The notes beneath the pieces were generated by a model. The model did not search any database and was not told where the DNA came from. It saw only the letters and a program-made list of their open reading frames with translations. A stretch of DNA of 64,000 nt from Helichrysum umbraculigerum (taxonomy: Eukaryota > Streptophyta > Magnoliopsida > Asterales > Asteraceae). Location of the stretch: the NCBI GenBank assembly GCA_949592205.1, contig CATIUR010000011.1, forward strand, positions 3,038,001 through 3,102,000, in the 5' to 3' direction. Made by a program: the position numbers and the translations under genes. Shown piece after piece: positions 1 through 11,280 of this stretch. Numbering within the stretch: the stretch's first letter is position 1; every line of letters begins with the position of its first letter.

Positions 1-277
1 TTTTTTCGGTTCGGTTTTCGGTTTTTATGTTCGGTTTTTCGGTTTTTTTGTACGGTTTTCAGTTTTTTTTTAAAGTTTTTCGGGTTTTTGTTCGAATTCG
101 GTTTTTTCGGTTTTAACCGAAACCGAACCGAATTCGAATTCGGTTTTCGGTTTTCGGTTTTCGGTTTGAATTCGGTGTTCGGTTCGGTTTTCGGTTTTGC
201 CCAAAAAAATTTCAAAACCGAACAACCCGAACCGAAGAAACCGAGGAAACCGAAAACCGAACCGATGAACACCCCTA
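1..277. mobile_element. End of a hAT-like non-autonomous DNA element (low-complexity CGGTTT repeats)
   Basis: The stretch is built from variants of TTCGGTTTTCGG on one side and the complement AAACCGAACCG on the other, so it can fold back on itself around position 115. It ends in ATGAACACCCCTA, which resembles the inverted terminal repeat of plant hAT-like MITEs (reverse complement TAGGGGTGTTCAT). The sequence after it continues the 3' region of element A'. Comparison with the uninterrupted copy near 57570-57590 shows that the insertion interrupts that region. An 8-bp target duplication, perhaps GTTCTGCT at 278-285, is expected but its partner lies left of the window. Open frames here encode only Lys-Thr-Glu repeats and are not genes. 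Confidence 0.6.
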
Positions 278-469
278 GTTCTGCTTGTCCTCAAGTAGAA
301 TACTGAATAAAATTTAAAAATAAGCATCAAACTAATATTTAAGAATCAGAATATCAATACTAAAAATCTGTTTCATAAGTTAAAAATTTAAACAATTTAA
401 TTAACATGGATAACTATCATGTATAAATAAAATTATTATTATTTGTGTAATATGTAGTTCATGAACGAT

Positions 470-1040
470 TACTAATATATTTGTCCACTTTAAACAATCT
501 ATATTCATATTTCTGAATATCCTTTTATTGTTAGTATGTATATTACTTATGATTTCCATATATGATATACCTTTAAATTTAATTATACAATTTACTTTTA
601 TATTCCAATTAAATATATGAAATACATTTTGAAGAATCAAGACATTGGTGACAGGTCTGCATTTTCATGCAACAGAGCGACATAACTTGATTCAGGTTTA
701 AGCAAAACCAGACTTGGTCAAACCATTTTGGGGACCTCATTAGGTATCTTTTATTTTTATGACTTTTCAAGTACTTTTGACTTGTGTTTGCTTAATTTTT
801 AAGCATATATTAATAGAAACAAGGTCTATACTTTCGTATAACAGAGGAAACCATCAATATATACCCCCAAATGTACTCACGTAAGTAAAAAGATATAAAA
901 TTATTGCATAATAAACTTAAAATTTAAGACTTTTATGTCATACATCATATTATGTATCATAAAATAATAAACAAGTTATTTTATTAATTTATTAAAATTC
1001 AGAAATCCTCATATAGATTGCCTATCAGTACATCATATCA
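470..1040 (-). other. Double-hairpin RNA domain of element A'
   Basis: On the minus strand this region contains, in order, a GATGTA...TAGGCA block (about 1040-1015), a TATGATGTATGACATAA block (about 955-925), hairpin 1 (847-822, loop GAAA closed by ATAC/GTAT), hairpin 2 (680-650, loop GAAA closed by GCAT/ATGC) and a TTTAAAGTGGACAAA block (about 498-472). The same order is found in A, B, S1, E1 and S2. It contains no coding frame of note. The role is unknown; packaging, export or translation control are possible. Confidence 0.7.
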
Positions 1041-1258
1041 TATAACTATATATCACTCCTTATTTAAGTAGCTTACATTATATATACAAAACAGTTAATC
1101 CACATTAAAGTCTAAACTTTCAAATACAAAACAAAACTTTTAACAAAAGTATTCTAACTAATAAATACTTAGTTATTCACTTAAAAATTTTAAATTTTGA
1201 AAAATTTAGAACAATAGAAACTTAAATGTTTAATTAAAGAAATTCTTTTTCTTACGAA

Positions 1259-1560
1259 CCCTATCCCCACACTTAAATTATACAATGCCCTCATTGTATA
1301 AAAATGATAAACAAATGGTGAGTAAGGGAAAGAAAAATAGAACAGAAAAACTCCCCTGACTGAAATTATAAATTTCTTCATTGGCTAAGAAAAATCTTCT
1401 TCGTTGATTCCTTCATCTCTTGAAAAATAATATACAACATCCACACTTTTGTAGTTAACCACGATTGCATTTAGCATATGCAATAAGCCTTTAAACCCCT
1501 CGGTATCCCAAGTGGACGAGTTATAGTCTCGTGAGGGTTTCCAGTGAACACACCCACAAA
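1259..1560 (-). other. Three-way-junction RNA fold plus internal polypurine-tract-like block
   Basis: Read on the minus strand, AAACCC (1540-1535) pairs with GGGTTT (1498-1493) and encloses two hairpins: ACGAG/CTCGT with a 7-nt loop, and a stem closed by a GATA loop. A further hairpin, ATTGCAT/ATGCAAT, follows at 1484-1464. The fold is also present in A (56314-56392) and B (51531-51610). Near 1282-1259 the minus strand carries TTTAAGTGTGGGGATAGG, which resembles the terminal polypurine tract of element A but lies about 1 kb upstream of it. Confidence 0.6.
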
Positions 1561-1738
1561 GTTTATATTAAATAAATAAGTAAGAACTTTATAAATAAAG
1601 TGCTGAACTTACTGCCAGTCTAGTGCTATCACAAATAACAACCATATCAGCATAATAATAATAATAATCGTAAAAAGTAAACATAATAATAAGTACAGGC
1701 ATCCCTAATATAAATGTATCAAATGTATCCAAGATAAT

Positions 1739-3154
1739 CTAATCATCATCTGAATCCTCCTGCCCTGGCTGTCTCGAAGGTCCAGCTCCATCATCAACAA
1801 AAGGAATATAAGGCTGAAACTCTATAGACCTATCTCTCAACAGCTGCTGTAACAATCCAAACTGATAATCAGATCTACGAAAACTCTCTCTCTCTAATCT
1901 ATCAAACCTCTGCTCCATCCTAGCAAACCTCCTATCAATCGTATCAAATCTCCTACCATGCCCTATCTTAATTCTCTCCAGTCTCTGCTGAATATCATCA
2001 TACATATCACCTCGACCACGACCTCTACCACGTCCTCTGCCTCTACCTACTGGCAAATCAATCTCTGGTATCTCCGGTACTGGTGGTATAACTGCTGCTG
2101 GTGGAACAGGGGGTCCTCTCAATCGAGCTCTCTGCACAGGCTGCTGTCCAGGTGCAACCTCTGGTGTCCACAACAAAACTCCCTCCTGTACACCCTCCTG
2201 AATAATACCTAACTCTATCAACTTGTCCTCGCCTAGCAAGGACATCCCAGGTGTAACCGGTGTACAAGTCAAAAAATCCGCAGCTCCCATCTGATAATAA
2301 TGAGCTAACCTAGTAACATATTGCCCTCCACATAAACTACTAGTCCTCCTATGTCCTGTCGCCCCAGTCGTCGTCCAATGAACTAATCTCCAGGGAACAT
2401 TGATCAGCGTCCCCTGAATCATAGTGTGTAAATAAATGAAATCGGGCTGATAGACCTTCTCAGGTCCAGTATGCCTACCACAAATAGAAGATGATAATAA
2501 CCTATGCAAAAGTCTATGAACTGGACTCCTCATATGTATATCAGAAGGTGCCCTATCTCCATAATCAACAATAGCCAAATCTCTCCAATATGCAGCAATC
2601 TCAACAGATGAATACTGATCAACCATACCTGCAATCAAATGATCCCCAAAAGAATGGTTATGGAGCTCATCTAGTGTATAGAGCCCCACAGCTACCCCAA
2701 ACTCAATCAAACTCATGGTCCTAGGCTGACCTCCCAAATAAAAGAAAATCGACGGCTGGTCAAACTGTCTAGAAGCACTATCAAACCTCAGGGTTGTATA
2801 AAACTCAATCACAAGCTCCCTATAAATAATCTCCCGAATCTGAAATAATCTAATCCAAGCCAAAGAAACAAAACCAACATCACCTGACGGTAATAGATAA
2901 CTCTGAGTCATAAGCCTCCTCAAAGTAGCATCTCCAGTCTCACCCTCTCGACGTGGATCTATAACTCTTTCCATCACTCTCCAATCCAAAACGCCCGGTG
3001 TCTCTACCGGCTGAGCAATATGCTCCAGTAATCCATCAGCGTACTCAGCTCTCCTCTCAGGTGTAATCAACTCATGCTCAAAACGTAGGTAAGGATGTAG
3101 CTGGAAATCCTCCCTGTCTAATAATGCTCGTCCTACCTGTCTCCTGGTAGCCAT
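1739..3154 (-). CDS. ORFb, Athila-type accessory protein (471 aa), intact
   Basis: The ATG directly follows a splice-acceptor-like TTTTACAG (AG at 3158-3157), so the protein is probably made from a spliced RNA. Residues about 1-280 form a folded region containing FYLGGQPRTMSLIEFGVAVG and an HRLLHRLLSSSICGRHTG segment. This recalls the plant-transposon protein domain common in Athila-like ORFs (family recall, not searched). Residues about 375-392 are an Arg-Gly run. It is followed by a charged, coiled-coil-prone region of heptad-like Arg/Phe repeats and an acidic end. No enzyme motif is visible. Its sister in element A (54695-56119) has a stop in place of one Trp codon. Nuclear or RNA/DNA-binding roles would suit the RG run but are inference. 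Confidence 0.75.
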   Translation of the reverse strand: MATRRQVGRALLDREDFQLHPYLRFEHELITPERRAEYADGLLEHIAQPVETPGVLDWRVMERVIDPRREGETGDATLRRLMTQSYLLPSGDVGFVSLAWIRLFQIREIIYRELVIEFYTTLRFDSASRQFDQPSIFFYLGGQPRTMSLIEFGVAVGLYTLDELHNHSFGDHLIAGMVDQYSSVEIAAYWRDLAIVDYGDRAPSDIHMRSPVHRLLHRLLSSSICGRHTGPEKVYQPDFIYLHTMIQGTLINVPWRLVHWTTTGATGHRRTSSLCGGQYVTRLAHYYQMGAADFLTCTPVTPGMSLLGEDKLIELGIIQEGVQEGVLLWTPEVAPGQQPVQRARLRGPPVPPAAVIPPVPEIPEIDLPVGRGRGRGRGRGRGDMYDDIQQRLERIKIGHGRRFDTIDRRFARMEQRFDRLERESFRRSDYQFGLLQQLLRDRSIEFQPYIPFVDDGAGPSRQPGQEDSDDD

Positions 3155-4210
3155 AACTGTAAAACAACTTTAAATAACTGTTTTAGATTTTTATTTCAAA
3201 AGAAATTTGGGCAGCATTTCTGCTTAATTTTCGATAGCCACCTGTTTAATTTCTTAATTTTAAAACTAAACAGAATAATATATCGAATCAAAATATATTC
3301 TACACTATTAATTATCTCGAAATAATATCGAATCCAACAAGGTGTATAGATTGTAGTAATAAATATTTGATATAGTTTAACTATCGAATTTTATAAGGAC
3401 CTATTTCAAAAATTATTTTGATTATAATGTTATGTTATATTAAATCATTTATCATTTATACCATAATGTGTTCAAAATTTCACTTTCAAAAATTTATATA
3501 TTGATTATAATAAAATTCATAAAATCTGACTATGTCAATGTCATTTTTAACATAGTTTCATAATATCGAACAAAAATTTTTATGTAATAATATATAACGT
3601 TTTCATATAAAATTATTTCTAAAAAGTTTGTAAAATGTTATATTTATAAATAATATTTTTGTATCGTCTCTTATAATTCAAATTCAAATATGAAGATGAA
3701 ATTTATTTCAAAATTTTATTGAATAAAAAATGTATCGTTTATATTTAAAATGTACCATTTTAATAAGTGTGGTTTAACTAATATTTTCAAAGTAAAATTC
3801 TAACCGCTAATCGATACGATCCGCAACAATCCGCAAACAAACCTCAATCAACAAAATCAATGCCTAACTAACCTAAACTAATTTCTACATAATCCTAATC
3901 ATTTAAACTATCAATATAACTACGAATCAATCCAAAACCGCAAATAATCATATAATTTTCGGATTAAAACTCGGAAAAAACGTAAAAACGAGTTTAGATA
4001 ATACCTTCGATGATGTAAATCACAAAAATGCAATGTATGGATGAAAATGCAATGATCACCGGTCAAAATCCGTTCGCCCGATAGTGTATATGCGTTTGTA
4101 CGTGTTTGTTTGTGGGTGAATGGCGAAAACCCGATGGTTTTCTGGTTTTTGATCGCAAAAGTGTCCAACCGCCGGTTGGGCTTCCCAACCGCCGGTTGGT
4201 TTAAAATCTG
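3155..4210 (-). promoter_or_regulatory. Internal leader, intron and palindromes upstream of ORFb (A')
   Basis: Two copies of CAACCGCCGGTTG (about 4165-4199) stand upstream of a donor-like AAG|GTATTATCT (GT at 4004-4003). The acceptor TTTTACAG ends at 3157, two bases before the ORFb ATG. The roughly 850-nt intron is AT-rich and has no open frame. Element A has the same donor (31253) and acceptor (54692). The same palindrome is clustered in the 5' LTR of this element at 7717-7842. I see no convincing TATA box here. Confidence 0.5.
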
Positions 4211-4990
4211 GCCAGGCCCTTTTTTCGGCCCAATTAAAATTCTTTTGTGCTTTAGCCCATTGATTCTTTTTAGCTAAAATTTTTAATATTTTTACTAATA
4301 AAATTTAATTTACGTAATACAACAATTTTTAGTACATTTTCAAGATATTTACAAATCATAAAATTTGTGTATGTTTTCGATAATAATTAATTTGGAAATT
4401 TTAAATAATTAATGGATAAATAATAAGATATTATTATTTTAGCAATATGTACTTTTAATACAAATTCCTGTAATGCTGTTAGTTGTGACAAATAACAGAT
4501 ATAATAAATCTTACCTTGGTATACATAGATTTTTCAATCGGTGATTGTGTCGACTCATCCACCGTTTGGAAATTCAATTGTCGACTTTATCGAATTCCAA
4601 ATATTGTTTCAATCTTTTTGTCACCAAAAATATTATATTTTGTATATCTGCAATCTTGTAAACAATGTTAAGCATCCAAAACTCGTTATTATAATCTCTT
4701 CTAAGTATTATATGAAAATAATTTTTATCACTATTGCAACTCGTGCAAAAATCAATTCTAAATACTTAAAATTCATATTATTTGTGTAGCTAATACAAAT
4801 AAAGATGAGATTAATCATATAGTTCTGAAAACAATAAAATTCATATTAATCAACCATAACACTAAACTTTAAATATCCAAATAACATTCAAATCCTAAAC
4901 AATTATAAAACTAAAACAAAAATTAGAAAAAATTCAACTAATTATAAAAAATGAAGAGGTTGCAAATGTCTTCAGAAATGAGGTTTAAGC
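4211..4990 (-). other. Spacer between ORFa and the ORFb leader
   Basis: AT-rich sequence collinear with 30237-31060 of element A. No open frame is shared by the two copies and I see no further motif. Confidence 0.6.
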
Positions 4991-6228
4991 CTAATTCCCA
5001 TTAACAGGTCTTCCAAAATTCTCAGGATAAATTCTTCGAAAATGCAAATAGATCTTATTAGTTATCTCGGGTATTGGTGAAGCATATTCAGAAAAACTTT
5101 CATGATGAATCCTTTCAGCATTTTCTACTTCTATGAGTGTGTCAGCTACCCTTTTAACCTTCTTAGCTATCCTTCCTCCTTCATCAGTAACCATGTAATT
5201 ATTTTCAACCTTCGTTTCTCGTTCCACATGATTATGTCTTAATGAATCCATTAACCCATAGAAACCTAAATGTATATCCTGATAATCATATGTGTTATGA
5301 GTTCTCACTGCCTTTCCTATGTCTCTTAAAATTCTCCTATAGTATCCTTCTTGATGCTCCGTTGTGATCCCAGAATACCTAAAAGTATCCACCAACTGAT
5401 AGTAAACTTCAGATAACCCCAAATGAAAAAGGTTATTCCTTTGATTATAATGAACTCCATTGTAAGCTAGGTGCAACTCCATTTTAGCATAAGTGACCAA
5501 GTTTGCCATTGGTTCGTCAGAAAAGTACTCAGGAATTATACGCGTTCTTTCGTCACATTCTCCATAGTAAAATTCTTCAACAATTTCTTGAATATAAAAA
5601 TCAACCGTGCAATCAATGAAAAATTTCCCAGAACCAATATGCTCTCTAGCCTTTATCGAATTGAAGAAATCTTGAAAGTTTTCAAGTAAACATATGTCAG
5701 CCATGTTACTCAAGTTCCCAGTGGCATGCTCTATTATCTCCTTAAGCTCTCTTAACATTTCTCTTTGTTTATCAGAATAAGGAAACAAAGACTTCTCAAA
5801 TGTTTCATGCACATATGTATACTTCAACAACTGCTCTTCATAAATGTTGGATCTACCATTTCATGCTCACTCACAATATCGTATTTTAGCTCATCTACAC
5901 AGTTTATGAAATCATCTGTAGCTCTAGTCTCATTAGATATAACCCAAGCATTAAATTCTTCTTCCATTTTCTTAATCAACTCTTTTTGGTAATCAGTATA
6001 CTCTAAAGTGGATTTGTGTATAAGTTCCATAATAAACCTAAGCTCATCTTCATGATACTCTAAGTATTGAAACATATCTTCCTTATTTGAAACTACAGGT
6101 GGTGATTCATAGTCTTCTTCTTCATTAGATAGCTTGATCTTCTTGTTTGGTTCAAAAGACTGGTCATCTATCTCTATATCTTTGAAATCCATTTTCTCAT
6201 TTCCAAAGTCCATTTGCATCGACTCCAT
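4991..6228 (-). pseudogene. ORFa of element A', frameshifted
   Basis: Two overlapping frames (6228-5824 and 5830-4991) together match the single 412-codon ORFa of element A (28998-30236). Near 5846 this copy lacks one nucleotide in the run after GATCCAAC, so the upstream frame ends early. The product is acidic at its N-terminus and otherwise helical, charged and rich in Tyr, Glu and Asp. It has no zinc knuckle and no protease or polymerase motif, and I do not recognise the family. It sits where gag would stand, directly downstream of the PBS. The strong similarity of the two copies outside the indel suggests that the protein was selected until recently. Confidence 0.7.
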
Positions 6229-6674
6229 TCTAATAACAGCTAAATTTTTCTGTGCACAAAGAATAGCACATAGTTCAGATTACTTATCTAGTCCTATTTT
6301 AATCTAAGTAACTTAATATACATGTTTTAATTTTATTTCCTTTACATTGCTAGTCAAAAAGATCTCGGTAGCTCCATTGATAGTACACAAAAGCGGAGAA
6401 ACAGGTCAGCAAAAGGCTTATTAAAAACCTATTTCTTTCGAGAAGCACCTTACCTCTTATATGATAAATCAATGAGGTAGGGCATTACTCTCCTTATACC
6501 TTTGTTTTTGTCAGTATTTTCAATGGGTGAGCCGATATTTCTTATTGATTTTACAAAGTATCAGAAATACATAGTATACAAGTAAAATAATTAGTTTGAA
6601 ATAAAATACACCGCTCCCCCGGTAAAACAAAAGTTCAACCGGTTAAGTGTTCCCCGGCAGCGGCGCCAAAAACT
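6229..6674 (-). other. Primer-binding site and untranslated leader of A'
   Basis: The PBS (6668-6652, minus strand) reads TGGCGCCGCTGCCGGGG, complementary to the 3' end of plant tRNA-Asp and standard for Athila/Tat elements. It lies six bases inside the LTR end. The leader up to the ORFa ATG matches 28576-28997 of element A and contains no gene. Confidence 0.85.
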
Positions 6675-8172
6675 TGATGTGTGCTAAAGTATAGGCAATT
6701 ATAATAACAAGTTTAATTAAGGAAATACTAAATAATACTATCACACAATTCAGGCAAGATTAACCCGTTCATGTAATATAGCTTAATAAGTAAGTCCAAA
6801 TTCGAACACAAGAAACGTTATTCTTATTTATAACTAATTATCTATTTATTCTACTTACAATTCTTTACAATTATAATACAATTAAATACAAGGATCCAAT
6901 TTACAATAATCTACAAGATAAGGGGGACGTTTTAGTTCCGAACGAACATATTTATATTTATATTTTGATACAGATTCTAATAGATAAGTTCTAGGAAACA
7001 ACTTAAGTATACTCAATTAGATAGAAGATTATAGCTATTTAAACAATTATTTATTAAACGTATTATATAAACTTATGTTTATTTGCTTTGTTGACTATTA
7101 TTATTGGTGAATTACTAATGTAGAAAATCACAAAGATTAAGATAATTTTCATATAGCAACACTCCCAAAGATTAAGTAAAGTATCACTATTTATTAAGAT
7201 CTATCAGCAGTTTATTAATACAATTCCAAGATTAGGTTGAATTACAGTGTTACTTAACATTAATAATTGACAATCATTAATTAATTTATAAAACTCACAA
7301 GATTAGTAAAGCTATCTATATAAATCAATTAACTGTTATCAATATTAACATAACACAAACAATTCTTGTATAATAAGCATTCAAAAATATAGTTCCAACA
7401 TAAACATATAATTCATATAATAAATCTATTAAACATACATTTAAACATTCATAATGAAAACCTAATAAGCAATTAATCCAAATAAACAATATCCAAAATA
7501 ACCAAAAAGATTAATAAAGTTACAAGGATAAAGAAACCGAACCAATTAGCAAACCAGTTTTTCCTAGGGTTAAAAACCTTCAAACCCTAGCTCTTTTGCC
7601 TCCAAAATCGCACCTTAAAGTCACCCTAAAACCCTAACTTTCGGTTTTAGTATTCTTGAATCGTATATCGTTTAAGCTAAATTGAGCCTCTATTTATACT
7701 TTTTCTGGCCGACCTTCCAACCGCCGGTTGGATACTCCAACCGCCGGTTGAAGTAATTTGTTTCCGGGTCCAACTCCACATGTCTGCACCGCCTTAAACC
7801 CTAAATCTCAACCGCCGGTTGGTTAATCCAACCGCCGGTTGAATGTTAATTCCAGAATATTCTAATTACGGGCTTGGGCTTAATATTTGGACTCTCAATC
7901 TTCATAACCGGACTTCTTTGTCTTCTTGGCCCAATTCTTTATTTTAACTCTTTTAGTCTTCATTTCTTCAAGGTCTTTAATCTTAATTTCTTTAAGTGCT
8001 TTAAATCTTCAGTTCTGGTCTCGTTCTTGTTCCTTTTTCTTCATTCTTCAATTAAAATACATTTATGCAATTATTAACAAAATAAGTATCTAAAATCATA
8101 TAAATGCAATAAAATGTATATAAATATAGGGATAAATTAATATAAAATATACTATCTATTTGATGCTTATCA
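6675..8172 (-). repeat. 5' LTR of element A' (1,498 bp)
   Basis: On the minus strand it begins TGATAAGCATCAAATAG at 8172 and ends ACATCA at 6675. A TATA box, AGTATAAATA, lies at 7700-7690. Just upstream of it, four copies of CAACCGCCGGTTG occupy 7717-7731, 7737-7751, 7808-7822 and 7828-7842. Element A's LTRs have the same plan with different palindrome numbers. Confidence 0.9.
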
Positions 8173-9088
8173 GAGGGGTATTGCGACGTAATGGTCTACG
8201 TCGCAGATGGCCCAGCGTCTCTGCGACGTTGCGGTCTGATCGGAAAGTGGTGGCCAGAAAATCGGTCGAAAAGCATCCGTTTGGTCCAAATCTTTTACCC
8301 AACCCATTTTTGGACATTTTAAGCATATATAAACAACAAACAAGTAAAAACGAGTAAAAACGGAGAGTTTCGGGTTTTGTCAGAAACTTACGCGGTGTCG
8401 AAATAAAATTTCGAAAAGATGAAGTTGTAGATCGTGAAGCGGTGATGCTTTTCTTCCAAAGGAGTGGTATGATCCGAGTACGTTTGACGATGTTATTTTG
8501 CGAATTAATGAGGTGGTGGTGATGGTGAAATTTTGAGAGAAAAAGGAAGGAGAGAGAGAGATGAGGTGGTGAAAATGAAAAAGAAGAAAGAGGGGAGGTG
8601 GGGTGTAGGTGAAAGCCTCACCTCACAGTCCCCGCTCCGTGTTCCGCGTGGTGTTCGTTTTCTCCGTCGTTTAAGCGTTAAATATTTATTTTACGCGTCA
8701 ATTATTCATTTTAAAATACGAATTTTTGTTAAATAATTTAATTGAATTATTTTATCAAATTCTTAAATAAATTTGTATATTTCTATTTTTAAGTTGCGTA
8801 AATTTCGATTATACGGAACAATACAATTTGGGAGTATTATTAAGATACTATTTTGTATATGGAAATGTTATTACACAATGATTGATTTAAAATGCTTCAC
8901 CAACGTCCGTATTTATTGAACCGGATTACATTCGATTTAAATTGCATACGATTTAAATCAAATCCCATAATTTGTATATATTCAACAATATATATATCGA
9001 TACATTAATTAGCCTAACACATAACTAATTACATGTATTAACATAGGATTAGGCACTAATTACTAGTCCTAATTTGGCGGGTGTTACA
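8173..9088 (-). repeat. Truncated chromovirus-like LTR, minus strand
   Basis: On the minus strand it starts TGTAACACCCGCCAAATTAG at 9088. It is collinear with the first part of the solo LTR at 22456-25006 until element A' cuts it at 8173. Terminal TGTAACACCC suggests the Tekay/Del gypsy lineage, whose LTRs are 2-3 kb (inference). Next to the break (8180-8230) it carries GCGACGT / ACGTCGC inverted words, where the sister copy carries AAGTGACGC words. It inserted within a copia pol gene (S1). Confidence 0.7.
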
Positions 9089-9688
9089 AATTTGCTCACG
9101 CTATCAGGCTAAGCCCAAGGTGTCTCACATGAAGGCGGTGAAGCGAATTTTTGGTTATCTCAGAGCTAGACCTACTTTGGTCTATGGTATTCAAATGAGA
9201 AATCATTCGCTCTTACTGCCTATTCGGATTCGGATCATGGTGGTTGCAGTATTGATAAGAAGTCAACTACAGGGGGATGTCAATTTCTGGGATCGCGTTT
9301 GGTCTCTTGGCAGTGCAAGAAACAGACTACAGTTTCTCTTTCTACAGCAGAGGCTGAGTATGTTGCTGCTGCGAGCTGCTGTGCTCAAGTTCTTTGGATT
9401 CAGCACCAACTACGCAATTACGGGTTACTTCTTTCTATGACTCCTATTCACATAGATAATACTGCTTCCATATCTATCACACGCAATCCCGTACAACACT
9501 CTAAGACTAAACACATAGAACTTAGGTTTCACTTTATATGGGATTGCTATGAAAAACACCTGATAGACCTGGTCCATATAGACACCATTAAGCAAAATGC
9601 CGACCTATTCACCAAAGCTTTTTCTCGTGCTCGATTTGATGAACTGATCAACATGATTGGTTTAAGGTTTTTCGTACCTAAAAAGTGA
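9089..9688 (+). pseudogene. Copia pol remnant: end of RT and RNase H (S1)
   Basis: Two frames carry copia RNase H signatures. One has CSRYQAKPKVSHMKAVKRIF, which continues into the other after a frameshift near 9200-9300. The second has VSWQCKKQTTVSLSTAEAEY, QHSKTKHIELR and DLFTKAFSRARFDEL, with a stop at 9686-9688. S2 pol has the same motifs intact. The 5' side ends abruptly at the inserted LTR. The homologous end of S2 pol is followed by a poly(A) tract; here A9 followed by CA repeats lies just after the stop (about 9735-9760). Confidence 0.85.
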
Positions 9689-10864
9689 TTTATGACTTGG
9701 AAAGTTAATTTTCGTACATTTAATTGTTTAGATTAAAAAAAAACACACACACACACACAATAGCAATAGCCACTCTTTATACTCTTTAGTATAAAAGAAA
9801 TGCACGGTTGCTACATTTTTAAGAATAGACGTTGAGTTGTGTCTGTAAACAACTTAGGATATGATAGTACATCGGGTGACATGCACAAAATGGAATTTTA
9901 AGGTTTATCTTGGATGTGTAAGTAGGTTTATCTGACATATTTAAAACAATTTTTATAAAATTTAGCTTCATCATACTATGTATTGGTAGGCATGATACAC
10001 ACCGGTTTGTGAGTGAGTAAAAAGTAATATTAAAACTTGTCTATTACTTGGTGAAAAATGTTATATGATGTATGACATAAGTCTTAATTGATGAATGAAG
10101 GTACTACCATACGCTGTCATAATTATTGTGTAAATGCAAAATTGGCATATAGTAATAATATGATTATTAGCCTAACTAATGGTGACTATTGTTGACTCAC
10201 GTACAGACCTGAATCCATTAGTTATGCAAATAGTCTCAAACTTGTTTTGTTCATACTAAGGGACCCTCTGTTGTACCAAGTACAGATCTGGGGCCACTAG
10301 TATCTTCATAATAGGTTTGATGTATGCCTAAATTTAAAAGTCAAGTGTATGTTACGAGATAGCCGAGATAAACTTGGTCTTGTAATCTCTACCTTGTCTG
10401 TAAAATATGCAGCGCTATGAGTTTTACTAAAATTTATCAGTATATCATATAATAGGTTTCACAAAATTAATATTCATACTTACAATAAAGGTTAGCTCAT
10501 AGATACGGATGTAACATGTTTAGGTGGACAAACAATACCAATAATCGTTTTGAAATAACTTTTATAAAAGGTGTTTTAAGTATGCCAAGTAAATTTAAAG
10601 TGGAAAAATATACCGATGATCGAAATAACACTTACTATTCCTAATAATTGCATGTTATTCCGATATGATCCCTAACCAGACTCAATCAACTCCGTCACCA
10701 AAAAGAATGTGTTTAGTTTGGTTTTGTATTTGTAATTTTAAGTTAATTTTATGTTAATTTATTTTATTTTTATTTTATTTTATTTTTTAACCAAGTCACA
10801 TTTACTTTTAAATTGAGTATCACGCAAAAGATCGATAAAATTTTGAAATTTTTTCACAAAGTGT
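9689..10864 (+). other. Post-pol RNA domain of S1 with double hairpin
   Basis: No gene. The conserved domain spans about 9970-10545: a GTATTGGTAGGCA block, a GATGTATGACATAAGTC block (about 10067-10085), a worn hairpin 1 (10190-10215), an intact hairpin 2 (10265-10292, GTAC-CAA-GTAC) and TTTAGGTGGACAAAC (10519-10533). It is close to 16900-17800 of E1 and shares block order with S2, A, A' and B. Near 9770 the sequence AGCCACTCTTTATACTC marks the point where E1 was joined to its PBS. Confidence 0.75.
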
Positions 10865-11280
10865 CTTTATGCGTCACTCACTGAGTGACGCTTCTAGTGA
10901 CGCACCAAGAGACGTTTTAAGTGTCGGGGTGAGTGACGTGTATTAGGGTTTTGATATAAATAGTTCCCTAACCGGCACTCATTATCACCACCAACCCTAT
11001 TCATTACGCGTCACTTCCACTGATCTAGCGTCACTTACCCCATCGTAGCGTCACTTCGGCTGTGAGCATTTTTCGATCGAAATGTGGATTTTTAAGCGGT
11101 TTGCGGGCAATCGGCCTACATATTCTTGTTCCTCTCACGTTTACGCATCTTTAGGTATAATTTATACTCCCTATAATTACGTATTCATGCTTTAATCTTA
11201 AGTTAGGGTTATGGTTTTTTTAGTGTCTGAGCTTATTCTGTAACGATATTTCTGGTTATCTTTTGTCTTTTAGCTTACAG
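10865..11280 (+). promoter_or_regulatory. Internal promoter, leader exon and intron of the S1 accessory gene
   Basis: A TATA box (TATAAATAG, 10955-10963) stands inside a cluster of GTGACGC / GCGTCACT words (10873-11055). About 190 nt downstream a donor-like TTTAG|GTATAA (GT at 11155-11156) opens a 126-nt intron, closed by CTTACAG at 11274-11280 directly before the ATG at 11281. E1 and S2 show the same spacing from TATA to donor (about 180-210 nt) and the same acceptor position. Confidence 0.6.

Larger units (their letters stand above)
278..8172 (-). mobile_element. Element A': Athila-like, pol-less LTR retrotransposon, 5' part, minus strand
   Basis: Reading leftward: 5' LTR (8172-6675), tRNA-Asp PBS (6668-6652), ORFa (6228-4991, one frameshift), internal leader and intron (about 4210-3155), ORFb (3154-1739, intact), then a non-coding 3' region with folded RNA motifs. 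The 3' LTR lies left of the window. It is a sister of element A (26921-59162), collinear along its whole length. No gag, protease, RT or integrase is seen in the 8 kb. The element is therefore non-autonomous unless ORFa replaces gag. It inserted into a chromovirus-like LTR, so GAGGG at 8173-8177 should recur at its far end. Confidence 0.85.

Noticed and set aside
70..330. Open frames on both strands rich in Lys-Thr-Glu or Phe-Gly-Phe
   Set aside because: Translation of CGGTTT low-complexity repeats in a hAT-like end.
9735..9765. A9 plus CA repeat as a polyadenylation scar of a processed gene
   Set aside because: It is inside element S1 at the same place as the A tract of S2; no host transcript is attached.
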